Below are positions 25,033-36,978 of a stretch of DNA of 64,000 nucleotides, in pieces. The position numbers and the translations under genes were made by a program. Each line of letters starts with the position of its first letter. Within the stretch, counting starts at the first letter, position 1. The DNA is from Xestospongia bergquistia (Eukaryota > Porifera > Demospongiae > Haplosclerida > Petrosiidae), in contig OZ014419.1 in assembly GCA_963965975.1 (NCBI GenBank), forward strand, positions 1,860,001-1,924,000. Reading direction: 5' to 3'. A model generated the notes under the pieces. The model was not told the origin of the DNA. It searched no databases and worked only from the letters and a program-made list of their open reading frames with translations.

Positions 25033-25259
25033 CATAATACTTGTATGTATAAACATTGTTCTCTTCTCGTGTACTTATTTTGGTAAGAGATTTATTTTCT
25101 TGTTATTTAGACTTATAACATGAGTGCTCTAAGTACTCCTTTTTATATTGTAGAGAAAATTTACATCCTGATGTCTTTATGATAACAAAATTGAATTGGT
25201 TTCAATTATTATCAGTTATTAGTATTACCTTTAGTTTATTAAAATTAATGACAGATATA

Positions 25260-25747
25260 TAACTCACACAGTGACAGTGTTGTTCTGAACACGTGTAATC
25301 TGCAATACTGTCTACTAAAATTTGTTCTGTCAATTACCACCAAAAACTTCTTTCCAAATGGCTAAATAGTTTCTGATACAAAAGTTACAAGTACTGAAAT
25401 GATTACACTGATATTGGACTAGGTTATGATGCAGTGAGATCAATAAAAGTTAGTATCTTTATATTTGTAATGGTACTTTTGATTTTTCTTAGGTTTCTAT
25501 TGCAGGGAAGCATTTATTAGTCAACAACCTTTTTTTATTTTTCAAAGTGTTTTCAGTTAGTTCTGGTGATATAGGTATGAGGGACATTATCTATAGACAT
25601 TATCAAATTGATTCTACATTAAAAAATTAAAGGAGATTATTCTGCTAATTATCCCAGGGAGCCTGCTTTTGATCCAACTACTTTGATAGTTGCTACATGG
25701 AAATTTGACAATGACCAGAGTACATCAGGACAAGTTATAATAAACGT
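25260..25747 (+). pseudogene. Decayed 5' copy of the NIDO/EGF gene
   Basis: This matches 29315-29790 (exons 1-2 of the intact gene) along its length: CTGTCTACTAAAATTTGTTCTGTCA, CAAATGGCTAAATAG for CAAATGGCCAAGTAG, and GATTATTCTGCTAATTATCC. The reading frame is lost. Codons have become stops, part of the first exon is deleted, and AAAAAATTAAAGG replaces AAAAAATCGAGTTAAAGG. It ends after exon 2. Confidence 0.85.
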
Positions 25748-25814
25748 AAGTAGATTGTTTAGTTTAATGTTGTTTACTTTTAGTTAGTATTAGTTAGTAT
25801 TGCTCCTAGAAAAT

Positions 25815-26050
25815 GTGACCTGATTTGCAAAAAAGGACCACTTCTGTCAAAACATTTGTGACCTGATTTGTGATAAAAAAAACAATGTTAAAAATACTAA
25901 AAACAGTTTGCATACATATAGAATAGTTATGCATATATAACAACTGTATGTATACAAAACTGTTTTTTGATATGTTTGAACAGGTGATTTTTCACAAATC
26001 AGGTCACATATGTTTTGACAGAAGTGGTCCCTTTTTGCAAATCAGGTCAC
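25815..26050. mobile_element. MITE with ~59-bp terminal inverted repeats
   Basis: A 236-bp element. The first ~59 bases starting GTGACCTGATTTGC are repeated inverted at the end (GCAAATCAGGTCAC) with only a couple of mismatches. The GTGACCTGATTTG motif occurs twice inside each arm. AAAT flanks both sides (25811-25814 and 26051-26054) as a probable target duplication. The central part is an A-rich loop. No coding capacity. Confidence 0.85.
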
Positions 26051-26477
26051 AAATAGTCCTAGTTAGTTATTTCTAGCACTCTGTATGTTTAGTTATTATA
26101 TGTGATTTTAAGTAATGTAGATAAAGTACTGGACAATATGCTAAATTGAAATGTTTAGATAGCTGTACAAAAGTAGTTATTGCTCAAAGTTTTCTTTGTC
26201 AATACATTCATCTCTATATTACTTTCATTTGGTTAGCTCCTCCTCCCATTACTACACACAGTAAGTGTTTGGTCCACAATATAACTTGGACTAAAGTCTA
26301 TAAACATAGATCTGAAAAATCTATTAGCTTTATATTACTAGTCAGCTTTATTACTATTGAAAGATTAGTCATTTTTTTCTATTATCAATTATATATTATG
26401 GTTTAATATTTGTATGCATCAATATAGCTAGCAGAGGCTTAGTTAGTTACAGTTGTGATATGACTCAGTGCCATGAG

Positions 26478-26801
26478 TATGGAATACAAACTATGACAAA
26501 AATAGGCGATTCACGATTATTATATATTCAATTCACAATTGTTACATATTCAAAATTCACGATTCTACCGGTAATTCACGATATTGCATATTCAAATTTC
26601 ATGATTTTACTAAGAAATAGGCGATTTTCATTGAGAATTGCAAGTTCACTATAAAATCGTGAATTCGCAAATTGCAATAATCGAGAATTCTCAGTAAAAT
26701 CGTGAATTATGATAATCATGAATTTCCAGTAAAATCGCGAATTTTAAATACACAATAATCATGAATTGGACGCCTATTTTTGTTGTAGTTTGTATTCCAT
26801 A
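26478..26801. mobile_element. Foldback MITE with TA flanks
   Basis: A 324-bp element begins TATGGAATACAAACTATGAC and ends with the inverse (TAGTTTGTATTCCATA). The terminal repeats are about 31 bp with two mismatches. Read as TA-TGGAATAC...GTATTCCA-TA it has the TA duplication of the Tc1/mariner group. The interior is made of repeated ATTCACGAT / AATCGTGAATT units that pair across the element, so the whole can fold into one imperfect hairpin. No transposase. Confidence 0.75.
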
Positions 26802-27403
26802 CACAAGATCAATTCCCAGGAGATCAACTGTAGGTGCTAACAACTACAAATTAATTAATATTAACATAGCAATAGTAAGTGAACTATTAATACAATGTTT
26901 ACTATACCATTTAAAGTTCACCATCACCAGAAACTCATCTCATATCTTTGTATGTATATGTAGTCTTTATAACAAAAGGCTTTTCAACCTCTATGTGTTT
27001 CAATAAATTTAGTCATACAAACTTATAATAGGCAAGTGTGATGATTATATTTGAAACAGATTGCTTTTGTACTTACTTGTGATGCTATGACTAGGTTTTG
27101 ATAAGTTATATTAATTGCTCAAAGAAATTGAACTTAAGTGAATAATGCTCCGATAATTATTTATGGAGTTATCTCATGGGATTGATCTAAAGGGAATTGA
27201 TCTCAAGAGAGTTGATCTCAAGGGAGAAACCTACTGCATAAAGGTATTAAAATGCAAATGTGTGATCTAGTGGTCTCTCTCTCTCTCATACACACATATT
27301 CTCTCACACAGATATGATAATAGATTGATATATAGATGAATGGATGATACTTCGAAAGATGCATCTGCAATGCAATTCTATGTGGGACATCCACTATGTT
27401 TTT
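26802..27403. other. Repeat-like intergenic stretch
   Basis: No gene. The motif GATCAATTCCCAGGAGATCAACT (split at 26809-26831) returns inverted around 27183-27225 as several GAATTGATCTCAAG-type units. This hints at another decayed inverted-repeat element. Confidence 0.4.
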
Positions 27404-28612
27404 AAAGCCATCCACACTGTGTGGTCATAAGGTATGTATAATATAAACTATTAGTGACATCTGTCATTATAGGATATTCTCAAGACAACATCATCTAAAT
27501 TAAGGTTCTACTAACTCAGTAGTAAGTACAATACACAGAACACTAATTGTAATTCAGTACAGTTACAACTGATGACCATTCTTGAATGTTCTAGTTTATA
27601 TAACACTTGGTATGCTATATAATAATACAATAGTTAATTAAACTATGAATAATTTTGTTTTAATTAGGAATATAGGTAGTTGTGGTGTGAGAGATCGAAC
27701 TTACAGTTACTGACTGTGGAAAGTAACTTCTTCAATCTTTGCAGGTTTGCAGGTAAGACCTCAATTAATCAATGTCATTAGAATTTGCTTTTTTTATAGT
27801 CAAGTCTCTAACTAGTTCTGTGGAATTGTAAGTTAAACTGTAGCATTTGTCATACTAATTATTTAGATTTACTCTTTCCAATATTTGATATAAGTCAACA
27901 AGAAATACATTGTTAAAATCATTAACCAATATAACTTCCTATTCACAAATACTATCATGGTAATTTCTTTCAAAGCTAACATGAGTATTATTATGATAAC
28001 AACAAACTGACACTATGCTAACCGTACACTCCCTCACAGGTAACAATACCTGATGCTTACATCTAATAAAGTGATGTATATATATATATATAAACTATAT
28101 AGTAAAATACTGAATTATATTTAAGACAAATATCATACAATAAACACTGTTGTATCTCAGAGGGAGTGGATATTTGTCACAGCTCTGTTTTGTTACTTAT
28201 AACAAATTTCTCATGGCAGGTTTGTTTGATAGGAAATCTACTGACACAATATCACATACTAAAGAGTAGTTTCTTTCATTGGAAAAGACAGTTTTAACAA
28301 TGTTAATCTCTAATTATTAGTTCATTGTCTATACATGTATTGTTTATATAGGGAATAGAATTTCAAGCTCAAATACTAAAGACATCATAAATGTTTTATT
28401 AAGGTAACATTGTAGATTAGTTAGTAAGACCATTACAATCTATTTCTACTTTTAGTTTTCACAACACTTATTAACAAGTGATATTGGTTTCTCTATTACT
28501 CTCTGCTGGTATACTTTTCCTCATTTTGGAAAGAACATTATTTTATTATTCAGTAGATTTATAACATGAGTGCTACAAGTATTCCTTTTTGTAATGTAGA
28601 GAAAAATTACAT
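27404..28612 (+). pseudogene. Decayed copy of the IKK 3' end
   Basis: Collinear with 24060-25165 of the IKK gene. Matching points are AAAGCCATCCA...TGGTCATAAGGTATG, the following intron and GGATATTCTCAAGACAACATCATC, then short matches to exons 24-26. The end, TTATAACATGAGTGCTACAAGTATTCC, matches the IKK 3' flank near 25118. Most coding sequence is eroded or deleted. It shares one duplicated segment with the NIDO/EGF gene that follows. Confidence 0.75.
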
Positions 28613-29293
28613 GACTGGAATATTTATAATATGAGAACACTAACTTATAATAGTATCATAAACAAAGTAAATAAACCTGTAAATTATTTTAAACACATTG
28701 TCAATTTTATTGTTATTGTAATATACATAGCACAATATATTTGATATATTAACATAAACTTAATGGAATTGAGGATTTGAATTGGATTAATGATACTATT
28801 AAAGACTAACTGGTTTTAGAATCCAGTTATCACTTGCACAATTTGACCTGGTAGTTATTAGTGTATTATACTTAAAGAATTAGTGTTTATTTAGTCCAGC
28901 TAACAGAAGAAGCAAACTGAATCAAATTTTCAACCCACCATTATAGTTAACATCAACATACATGCCTTTAAAATTAATTGTGAGTGACATATCTACCACT
29001 ATACCATTAGGCATAGTGGTAAATATAACAATTCACTACTGGTATGTACTATATATGTACTTCGCAATGTATCAATTCAATTAACTACATAAACAATCAT
29101 TTATCAGACAAGTAATTCAATTAGCACTCGACAAGTGTCAGTGGGTAGTAGGATGTATCTGCATGTGTAGCAAAATTAATATAATTGCATGCATTCCTTA
29201 CTTGTGTAGGCTTCAGTTTACCTATTGAAGTAACACTGCATACTTGTGAGTTCAGTACACACAGTAAAGTGGGTTTTTGTCTTCTCTGCCACT
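28613..29293. promoter_or_regulatory. Upstream region of the NIDO/EGF gene
   Basis: AT-rich sequence between the IKK-derived relic and the NIDO/EGF start codon. The promoter is presumed here; no distinct motif was identified. Confidence 0.35.
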
Positions 29294-31186
29294 ATGTTTT
29301 GTAAGAGTCTACTTCTGCAGTGCTGTCTACTAAAATTTGTTCTGTCATTTCCTACTACTAACTTCTTTCCAAATGGCCAAGTAGCTTCTGATATAAAAGT
29401 TACAAGTACTGAAGCAACTCTTAGTTTTTCCCCTGATATTGGACTAGGTTGTGGTGCAGTGAGATTACTAAAAGTCAGTATCTTTGTTATATTACTTAGT
29501 GGTACTTGTGATTTTTGCTAGGTCTCTATTGCAGGAGAAGCATCTCTATCTCCTTCTGCCCAAACACCTTCTCTAGTTTTCAAAGTGTTTCCAGTTAGTT
29601 CTGGTGATATTGATACACACGAGGTCTTCTATAGACGTGCTAACATTGATCTTATATTAAAAAATCGAGTTAAAGGAGATTATTCTGCTAATTATCCCAG
29701 AGAGCCTGCTTTTGAGCCAAATACTCTGATAGTTGTTACATGGAATCTGAGCAGTGATCTGGACTCTTCAGCAGGAGTTATAATGGTAAGTATATTGTTT
29801 GTTCTAACATTATCTCATGCACAGTTATGAAGATGGTTGTTTCATTTCTTACAGAAAGATGTGTTTCAGTTAGTTATAGCCAATGGAGGTAATCGATCAC
29901 TGGTGTACTATTATTATAATATGACAGAATGGGCTATAAATGGGAATGGATATGCCTCAGTGCAATTAAAATCCTGTGGATCTACATGGACTCAAACAGG
30001 CTCTAATACAGCAGCAATATCAAGTATTTCCTTGATGCAATCAAATGTTGATGTGCCAGGAAAGTGGCTCTTTCTGATTGGTGATAAAGGGGAGATTATT
30101 CATCCAGGTTAGACAGCTTTCCAAATTTGGTTAAAAGTTTAATGTCATTTATTGTTAGTATGTGTAAAGTTAATGAACTATAGATTTGTAGTAAGTACAC
30201 ATATGCTCAGAAACTTATACTTTGTAGCTCAAAATTTGAACCACAATTATAATGTTGTTATTTCATTTACATAGTGAAATGTCGAGCTGGTTGCAGTCTA
30301 ACTTATGGTTTTTGTACAACACCTAACACTTGTACATGTAGGACTGGTTGGAGTGGTCAAACTTGTACACAAGCAGTGTGTTCTCCACCATGTGTCAATG
30401 GAGACTGTAACAGTCCTGGTGACTGTACATGCCAAAGTGGGTGGTCTGGAGATACCTGTAATGTTCCTAATTGTCCTGATAATATCTGTAATAGAGATAA
30501 TGGTGTTTGTCATACTCCAAATGTATGTACCTGCAATGCTGGATGGAATGGAAGTGACTGCACAGTAGCAATCTGTTCTCCAGCATGTGTCAATGGTGCT
30601 TGTATTCGTCCTAACACCTGTTTTTGTGCCAACCGATGGACAGGATCAATATGTGACACTGGTATTTGTTCAATGGGATGTGTTAATGGAACATGTAATG
30701 AGCCTGATGTATGTACCTGTAACAGTGGCTACACTGGTGATTCTTGTGAGACAAAAATTGTTGTTGATGATACTGATAGCCCCTCCCTCTCTGGATCAGG
30801 TATTTACTACATAAAAATGCATTTTCAATTTAAGAGGAAAACAACACTTACAGCATCAGTTGAAATCAGTGACTAGTAAATCCTAAAAATGATTTATTTG
30901 TAAAGTTTACAAGTTAATAGGTGCCTGAATACATACCCATATGGTCAGAGCCTCCTTCCTTTGTGGCCTCTGCAGTAATTGTACTACATTAATTTTAAAT
31001 TGATAAACCAGTGTTTCAAAACCCCAGCATCATAAAGTTAATTTATTATAATCATATAAAAATCATATGTTCTTTCTTTCACTCTCTGTAGCTATTGGTG
31101 CAATAGTTGGTGGAATTGTGGGTTTTGCAATTTTAATCATCGCTATTGTTGTGGTTGTCATAGTTGCTACAGTAACGTGTTGTTAA
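29294..31186 (+). CDS. Type I membrane protein with NIDO domain and five EGF-like repeats
   Basis: Exons 29294-29473, 29522-29785, 29855-30107, 30275-30799 and 31092-31186 give 1317 nt and 438 residues. ATG 29294 opens a hydrophobic signal peptide (MFCKSLLLQCCLLKFVLSFP). Residues about 30-230 resemble the NIDO domain of nidogen, alpha-tectorin and SNED1: ANIDLILKN, FEPNTLIVVTWN, VFQLVIANGGNRSLVYYYY and NVDVPGKWLFLIGDKG. One exon then codes five EGF-like modules of the CxxGxC...CxCxxGWxGxxC type. After a short Ser/Pro linker the last exon is a single membrane helix starting AIGAIVGGIVGFAILIIAIV, with a tiny CC tail. Likely cell-surface adhesion or matrix contact. The 5' half was duplicated upstream and decayed there. 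Confidence 0.88.
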
Positions 31187-31522
31187 CTGAACTGTTTTAT
31201 TAGCTAAATTTTGCCTGCTTTAACACATAAACATTAATGTTTGTTATAGTTTATTTGATTCTTTTTACTAATGCATACTCTATTTCTATATGCGTGTTGA
31301 CCAGTACATCAAATACGAGACAATAATTCAATATCATTTAAGGTAATTATACAGAATGATGACTAGTTGTTGATTTAACAGAAATTCTCACTAGTTCTAG
31401 TCAATACTTCAAGTTGAAGAATACCTACTTAAATCACATAGCACCGTAATAGAGTTTATTTTATAGGTAGGAAGACGCTCCAGTTATATTAGCCACACCT
31501 ACTTTTTTTAGGTGGTGAGATT
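31187..31522. promoter_or_regulatory. Intergenic between the NIDO/EGF and PHYH genes
   Basis: About 340 bases contain the 3' UTR of the upstream gene and the probable PHYH promoter. No specific element identified. Confidence 0.4.
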
Positions 31523-33807
31523 ATGGCTGCAGACGCATCACAGAGAAGACTAGAGACACTTTTAGGACATCTCAGAGGTCACCATCATGATCCTAGCGTC
31601 AGCCTCAGCCCTACTAGTCAGACAGAAGGTAGTTCAGAGAGAGAGTTATACATGTTACTAATTATCGTCTTTACAGCATCAAATTTTAGGTACACTCTTA
31701 ACAATACTTTCCTGACCTCGTCACAAAGACAATTTTATGAAGACAATGGTTTCTTGATCATCCGCCGGTTAATTCCACAAGAGCAACTAGAAATATATCA
31801 TGAACGTTTTAGAAAGATTTGCTGTGGCGATGTTAAAGTATGACAATACAATGTCATAATATAAGACTTGTTTACTTAATACTGTCACATTATAGTCATG
31901 TGATTAGTCCTCTTAAAATGTCGTTTACTATTCATTTATCAGCATAGCTATTCTGTCAAAAAGACCAACAACAAATTTAGATTTAGTAGTTAGTGTCCAT
32001 TAAAATTCTCCATTAAATAGCTAGTCTTGATTCATTACATAGTCATCATCATATATTTTGTCACATGATAGTCATATGATATTGTCGCTTGTACACATGC
32101 AGGTACCCGGTCTGACTATCATGAAAGATGTTGCTATATCTAAGAAAGAATTTAATCCTGATGAACAAGCTATCACAAAAATACAAGATTATCTGGTAGA
32201 TAGTAATGAATCAATTATATTACTTTCAAATCTTTTTTTAGTTTGATCCTGTTCTAGCTGAGTACTGTTCACAGCCTGAGATATTGCCTTATGTAGAATG
32301 CATTACTGGTCCTGATATTATGGCAATGCATACAATGCTTATTAATAAACCACCAGATTCTGGCTCTAAGACAAGCAGACATCCACTACATCAAGGTCAG
32401 TTTGATACCTAAGAATTAAGAGCACAAGACAAGGATTTGTGGATTTATAATGATCATTACTAAATACCTAGTTTCTAATAGTTTTCACTGATCTTTGATA
32501 GATAATGCTTTTGTGTTTTCAATACAACTTGAGACCATGAAAACAAAGTAACAGACTTTATTGAAACAATTGTAACCCAGATAGATCTTCTCCTAACACA
32601 ATACTATGACCTCATCTCTCCCTCAGACCTTCATTACTTTCCTTTCCGACCAGCTGATCGAATTGTTTGCTCATGGACAGCTATGGAAAAAGTTCACCGT
32701 CTTAATGGATGCTTGGTTGTTGTGCCAGGAACTCATAAAGGAGAATTACTTCGACATGAGTATCCAAAATGGGATGTAAGTCATGGTTGCTTGTTCGTAA
32801 GGTGCAGGTTCCATTTAAAACATAGGGTGGAGTCAATAAGATGTACCATGGTATCATTGACTTTGATCCTTCAGCTAAACGGATTCATTTGGAAATGGAA
32901 GCAGGTGATACTGTCTTCTTTCATCCCATACTCATTCATGGTTCTGGAATGAACAGAACAGAAGGATTTCGTAAGGTCTGAAATGAGAATCATTATAATG
33001 ACTTTGCAATCTAAGCTTAGGCCTTAGTCTAGCTCAGTAATCCAAGCTTACATCTTAATCTCAGTAATCCAAGGTTAGATGTTAGTCTCCATAATCCAAG
33101 CTTAGGTCTTAGTCTCCGTCCAAGCTTAGGTCTTAGTCTCCGTCCAAGCTTAGGTCTTAGTCTCAGCAATATAAGCTTAGGTCTTAGGCTCGGCAATATA
33201 AGCTTAGATTCTCTTAGTCTTTATATTGTAGGTTACTAAGTAACAATTATTGTAAGTATGACAAAGTTGTCCTGTCAATGAGGAAGAAATCTTTCTATTT
33301 GTATTATTTCATATCACAGATAATAAAATGTTTTGTTTTATTTTATAGGCTATTTCCTGCCATTATGCTAGTTCTCATTGTCACTATATTGATACGCAAG
33401 GTACAACACAAGAAAATATAACCAAAGAAGCAGAGGAACTTGCTAAGAAGAAACTTGGTCCAGATGTAGGAATCACTTACCAGGTTAAGTATTGAAAAAA
33501 TTGGTGATTAAGTCTATACAACATATCTCTTTTGTTCCAATTTTTAATGGTAGTAATCTTTGAAGGTAAACATGTTTTTATAATATCTTACAAAAGATTA
33601 TAGCCAACATTCTTGTTATATAAAATTTCATGACTTCCATGTCAAGCAAGGCAAATACTTATGAGGCATATTGAACCAGTCTACAGTGATACAGTGACAA
33701 TTTCATACAAAGTTATTATTTTAAGTACTTCATTTATATTTTTCTCTTTTTAGAATATATGGGAAATTAAAAGTTTGTGTGTACGAGGAAACAGAGTCAA
33801 TTTATAA
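31523..33807 (+). CDS. PHYH: Phytanoyl-CoA 2-hydroxylase (peroxisomal)
   Basis: Eight exons: 31523-31628, 31677-31837, 32103-32195, 32242-32395, 32627-32775, 32826-32975, 33349-33483 and 33754-33807. They total 1002 nt, or 333 residues (human PHYH is 338). Near the N-terminus RLETLLGHL fits the PTS2 peroxisome signal (R-L-x5-H-L) and lies where the human PTS2 is. Fe(II)/2-oxoglutarate residues are visible: HxD in [14 protein letters not shown], then [15 protein letters not shown] with the distal His, and [10 protein letters not shown] with the oxoglutarate-binding Arg. The end [17 protein letters not shown] matches the human C-terminus. It hydroxylates phytanoyl-CoA in alpha-oxidation of branched fatty acids. 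Exon 7 onward was copied to 37752 in a tandem duplication. Intron 6 holds a minisatellite. Confidence 0.96.
33000..33215. repeat. Minisatellite, ~24-bp units, in PHYH intron 6
   Basis: Imperfect tandem copies of AAGCTTAGGTCTTAGTCTC with spacers such as CGTCC or AGTAATCC, roughly eight units. The central two (33110-33160) are nearly identical. Confidence 0.85.
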
Positions 33808-33989
33808 GGAAATGTAGTTTATTTACAAGTTTTAAAATATTTTATTTTTTGTAATATTTGAAACACATATATTTTGTATAATTGTAATTGTTGAATTCTT
33901 GTGTTAGTAATGTTGAGTAGATTTGAGGATGTTAAAATGATTTAATAGCATCATTTTAGAGATTAAAATGCTGTGCTAGCTGGTCATAT

Positions 33990-34345
33990 ATTGTTGTACA
34001 TCTATTTTTCTCAATAGTTTAGACAGTAGTAAACTAAATGTTATCATTCCTGGAGCTAATACTGCAAAATAGTTTAGAGGCCATCAAAAACCTGAAGAGA
34101 GAGAGAAGGAGCAACAACATTTGTGTACCATAAATGGTAAGAAAATTAGAACAGACCCTACAGAAATAGCTCATCAGTAAATCTGGCAACATTTTACCCA
34201 CCAAACATTAAGGAAGAGAACAGATCCTATTAATGACAATCTTCTTTCTCTGTTTACACAACCTAACACAGGGAGCATAGCAATCATTAAGACTCTGCCT
34301 TGCATTCTTCAGTAGGCGTCAGGAATGTCCATGATGTGCTTTTCT
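33990..34345 (-). pseudogene. Relic MFS transporter (ends joined, middle missing)
   Basis: Minus-strand remnant. 33995-34105 resembles the terminal MFS exon (TTTTTCTCAATAGTTTAGACAG). 34128-34260 resembles exons 2 and 1 (TACCATAAATGGTAAGAAA; AACAGATCCTATTAATGAC). Exons 3-10 are absent. A near-identical copy lies at 38355-38745. Confidence 0.75.
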
Positions 34346-34510
34346 TATGAATGTCATGTGTAAGAATGGATCGACTGTTGACTTACAAACCACACCCTAG
34401 TGACATCCTATGAACAAGATCAAATTACTAGAAATAACTGTAGTTAGATAGTGTGATTGTTATTTTTAATCATGAATAAATTAAATAAATAGAGTGCAAT
34501 AAGTACACAA

Positions 34511-36978
34511 TTAGCTGGAGGTATCTTGTTGTCTCTTCTTCTCAATAGTTTTAGGTAGTAATAAACTAAATAATATAATTCCTAAAACTAATACTGCTGT
34601 GATTTCAAACATTAAATGATAATTTAGAGGCCAACTAAGACCTGAAAAGAGAGAGATTTTCCATGATTGTATATGAGATGACCACAATATATATAGCTAA
34701 CCATTCCCTTCACTCCATGCAAAACTGAGTGAACCAACAGTAGGACCAATTGATCGAAATATGGCCACTAATGACTGACCAATACCATTAACTGTTCCCT
34801 TTGTTTCTGGAAAAGATGAATTATTGACCATCACAATTATACAAGTAAAGCTGCTTGTTCTAAGAAGTAAAAAAATAAAAAATAAAATTATGATATCTAT
34901 TCAAACCCTGAGAGTATCATCATTAGTAAAGACAAGAGAACAATGGCCCACACTTTTGCTGGTAATCTGACAATGGAGTTTTCGTTCACAGATGACTCAC
35001 TATCAAGTCTTCCACAAAAATCAGAACTGATATTGTCTCCACTTCCAGATCCTGAACTGATGACCAGTGGATCAATAGGATCAGTGATAGTATTACACCA
35101 TGGTAACAATAAACTGCCAATAATGAAGATTACCAAACCAATTCTCATCAAGTGACGATATCCTAACAACCTAACTGTCTTTGGATATATTATAGGCTAC
35201 ATAAAAGAAATATAACTTCTAAATTTAACATCATATATCCTTACCTGATAAAAAATTTGTACAATAGCTACAATCATCACAAACATTCCAATTTCATTGT
35301 CATCCATTTGATATCCACCATGTTCATGATTAGTTACCATTAACAAAGGAAATAACTAAAACAAAGAAAATGACAGAAATATACTACTATTGGCCTTTAC
35401 CTCATTGGACATAACAGCTACAAATCCCAGAAATCCATATAATAATACTGACACTATCACACATCTATCAATCAAGAGTTTTAACTTGCTAAAGATTCTT
35501 TGATTCAAATTTAAAGATCCTGTTCTGTTATGTATTAGTGATAAACAGGTTTCCTTTGAACAACAATAACAACATTCAATGCATTGTTCTTTGTGATGAT
35601 GAAGAAATCGTTTACCAAGAGAGATTGGGTCTAGAGATCTTTTCATTTTATTTCTAATTTTCCAATGAAGTGGTTGTTGCTGTACATGTACTGTATCTTT
35701 TGTTATGAGAAGTTCTGTATCAGATTCATCAGTTAATGACACATCTACATCAGTACTTAGATCAGATTCTACAATGCCATTGGTCAGTTCACTTTCACTT
35801 CCATTAGTCAATGACACCATTTCAATATCAGTTTCATGATAGTCACTCTCAGAATCACTACTCTCATTCAAAGATTGATCATGTGACTGGTCAGGTGACT
35901 GCTTATTCCACTTAGATTTGGATTTATGAAGTGTTTCACTAAGAAAACAAAATCCAGCTAAAGAAATAAGAAGAAGATAAATCAATATTATTATTATTAT
36001 CCATGAACTATACATACATGTGAAGCTAATCATTCCCATTCCAACTGCTACAAATATTGGAAGAACATAGGGAAACTGACAGAAGAATTTGTTTTTAAAG
36101 AGAGAGTATTTACTAGCTGGTTGAGCTAAGAAACCACCTAATACAGATCCCTAGAGAAATAGAGGGAGGAGGTAAAAATCAGTTCCTCTAAATACTAACT
36201 AAAAGACGACCAAATGCAGCTGCAGTACCAATAATAGAAAATCCTTGTGCTTGATTTGTATCATCACATATCTATTATTATAATTATTATATATAATATA
36301 TTACAGCTGGTAAATTATCTTGTATCATGTTACTTCTGATAAATACGTCTTGGCAACACCAATGTTACCATTGAGAAACCCCCATAGAAACCTGGCTATT
36401 ATTGCCCACCAAAAATTCTGACTATATAATGACAATAGTTTGTGTTTTTTTTAAATATTTTTTTGCTTATTTTATCCTAACCTAAAGCCAAACAAGAGCT
36501 GTGAGAAAATGGTTCCACATATTCCCATCAGTAACACAGGTCTGCGTCCCCATAAATCAGAAATCCATCCCCACATTAAACTCCCAGCAAAACTGCCAAC
36601 AAAGAAAGCACTACCTAGAAAACCAGCTTTTCTCCCTGCAATAAGAAACATTATAATCAATGTTAAAGGATTAATAGATCTGACAATATACTGACCTAAT
36701 TCATCTCTACTCAATTCTGGAAAGAAGTCATGTACCATAAATGGTAAGAAAGGAAAAATCATGGCAGCTCCTATAGGAAAACTATCTATCAATAAGCCAG
36801 TAGATACTTATCTACCAAATTGATTAAGGAGAAGAACAGATCCTATTATAATAACTTTAGTCTTAGGTAATGGTGTTGCTGAGGTGACAGTCTTCTTCTT
36901 TCTCTGCTTACATTGTTGTATTCTCTTGACACAAGGAGTGTAGCAGTTATCGTTTAAGTATAGAGAGAAGAGATCCAT
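34511..36978 (-). CDS. ZIFL-like MFS transporter, copy 1
   Basis: Eleven exons in phase: 36816-36978, 36696-36770, 36482-36635, 36334-36421, 36200-36271, 36018-36150, 35401-35957, 35245-35355, 34907-35196, 34702-34859 and 34511-34641. They total 1932 nt, or 643 residues. MFS signatures: GSLMWGWISDLWGRRPVLLM (motif A), WWAIIARFLWGFLNGNIGVA, EICDDTNQAQGFSIIG, GSVLGGFLAQPASKY and FPETKGTVNGIGQSLVAIFR. The NG-G-K-Y-E and ETKG-NG-GQ patterns are those of ZIFL/TetA-type proton antiporters. Substrate unknown. Unusual: exon 7 carries a central loop of about 150 residues, acidic and Ser-rich (ESSDSESDYHETDIEM) then Cys-rich (CIECCYCC), between the two six-helix halves. N-glycosylation sites are likely in the exon 9 loop (NIS). 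Confidence 0.88.

Noticed and set aside
26146-27006. Three open frames between the MITEs and the IKK relic
   Set aside because: They lie in or beside inverted-repeat elements, with no splice structure or similarity.
30298-30814. Other-frame and antisense frames over the EGF exon
   Set aside because: Shadows of the Cys-rich EGF reading frame.
34943-35155. Plus-strand frames recurring opposite each MFS exon 9
   Set aside because: They repeat five times only because the antisense exon does; no independent start or splice evidence.
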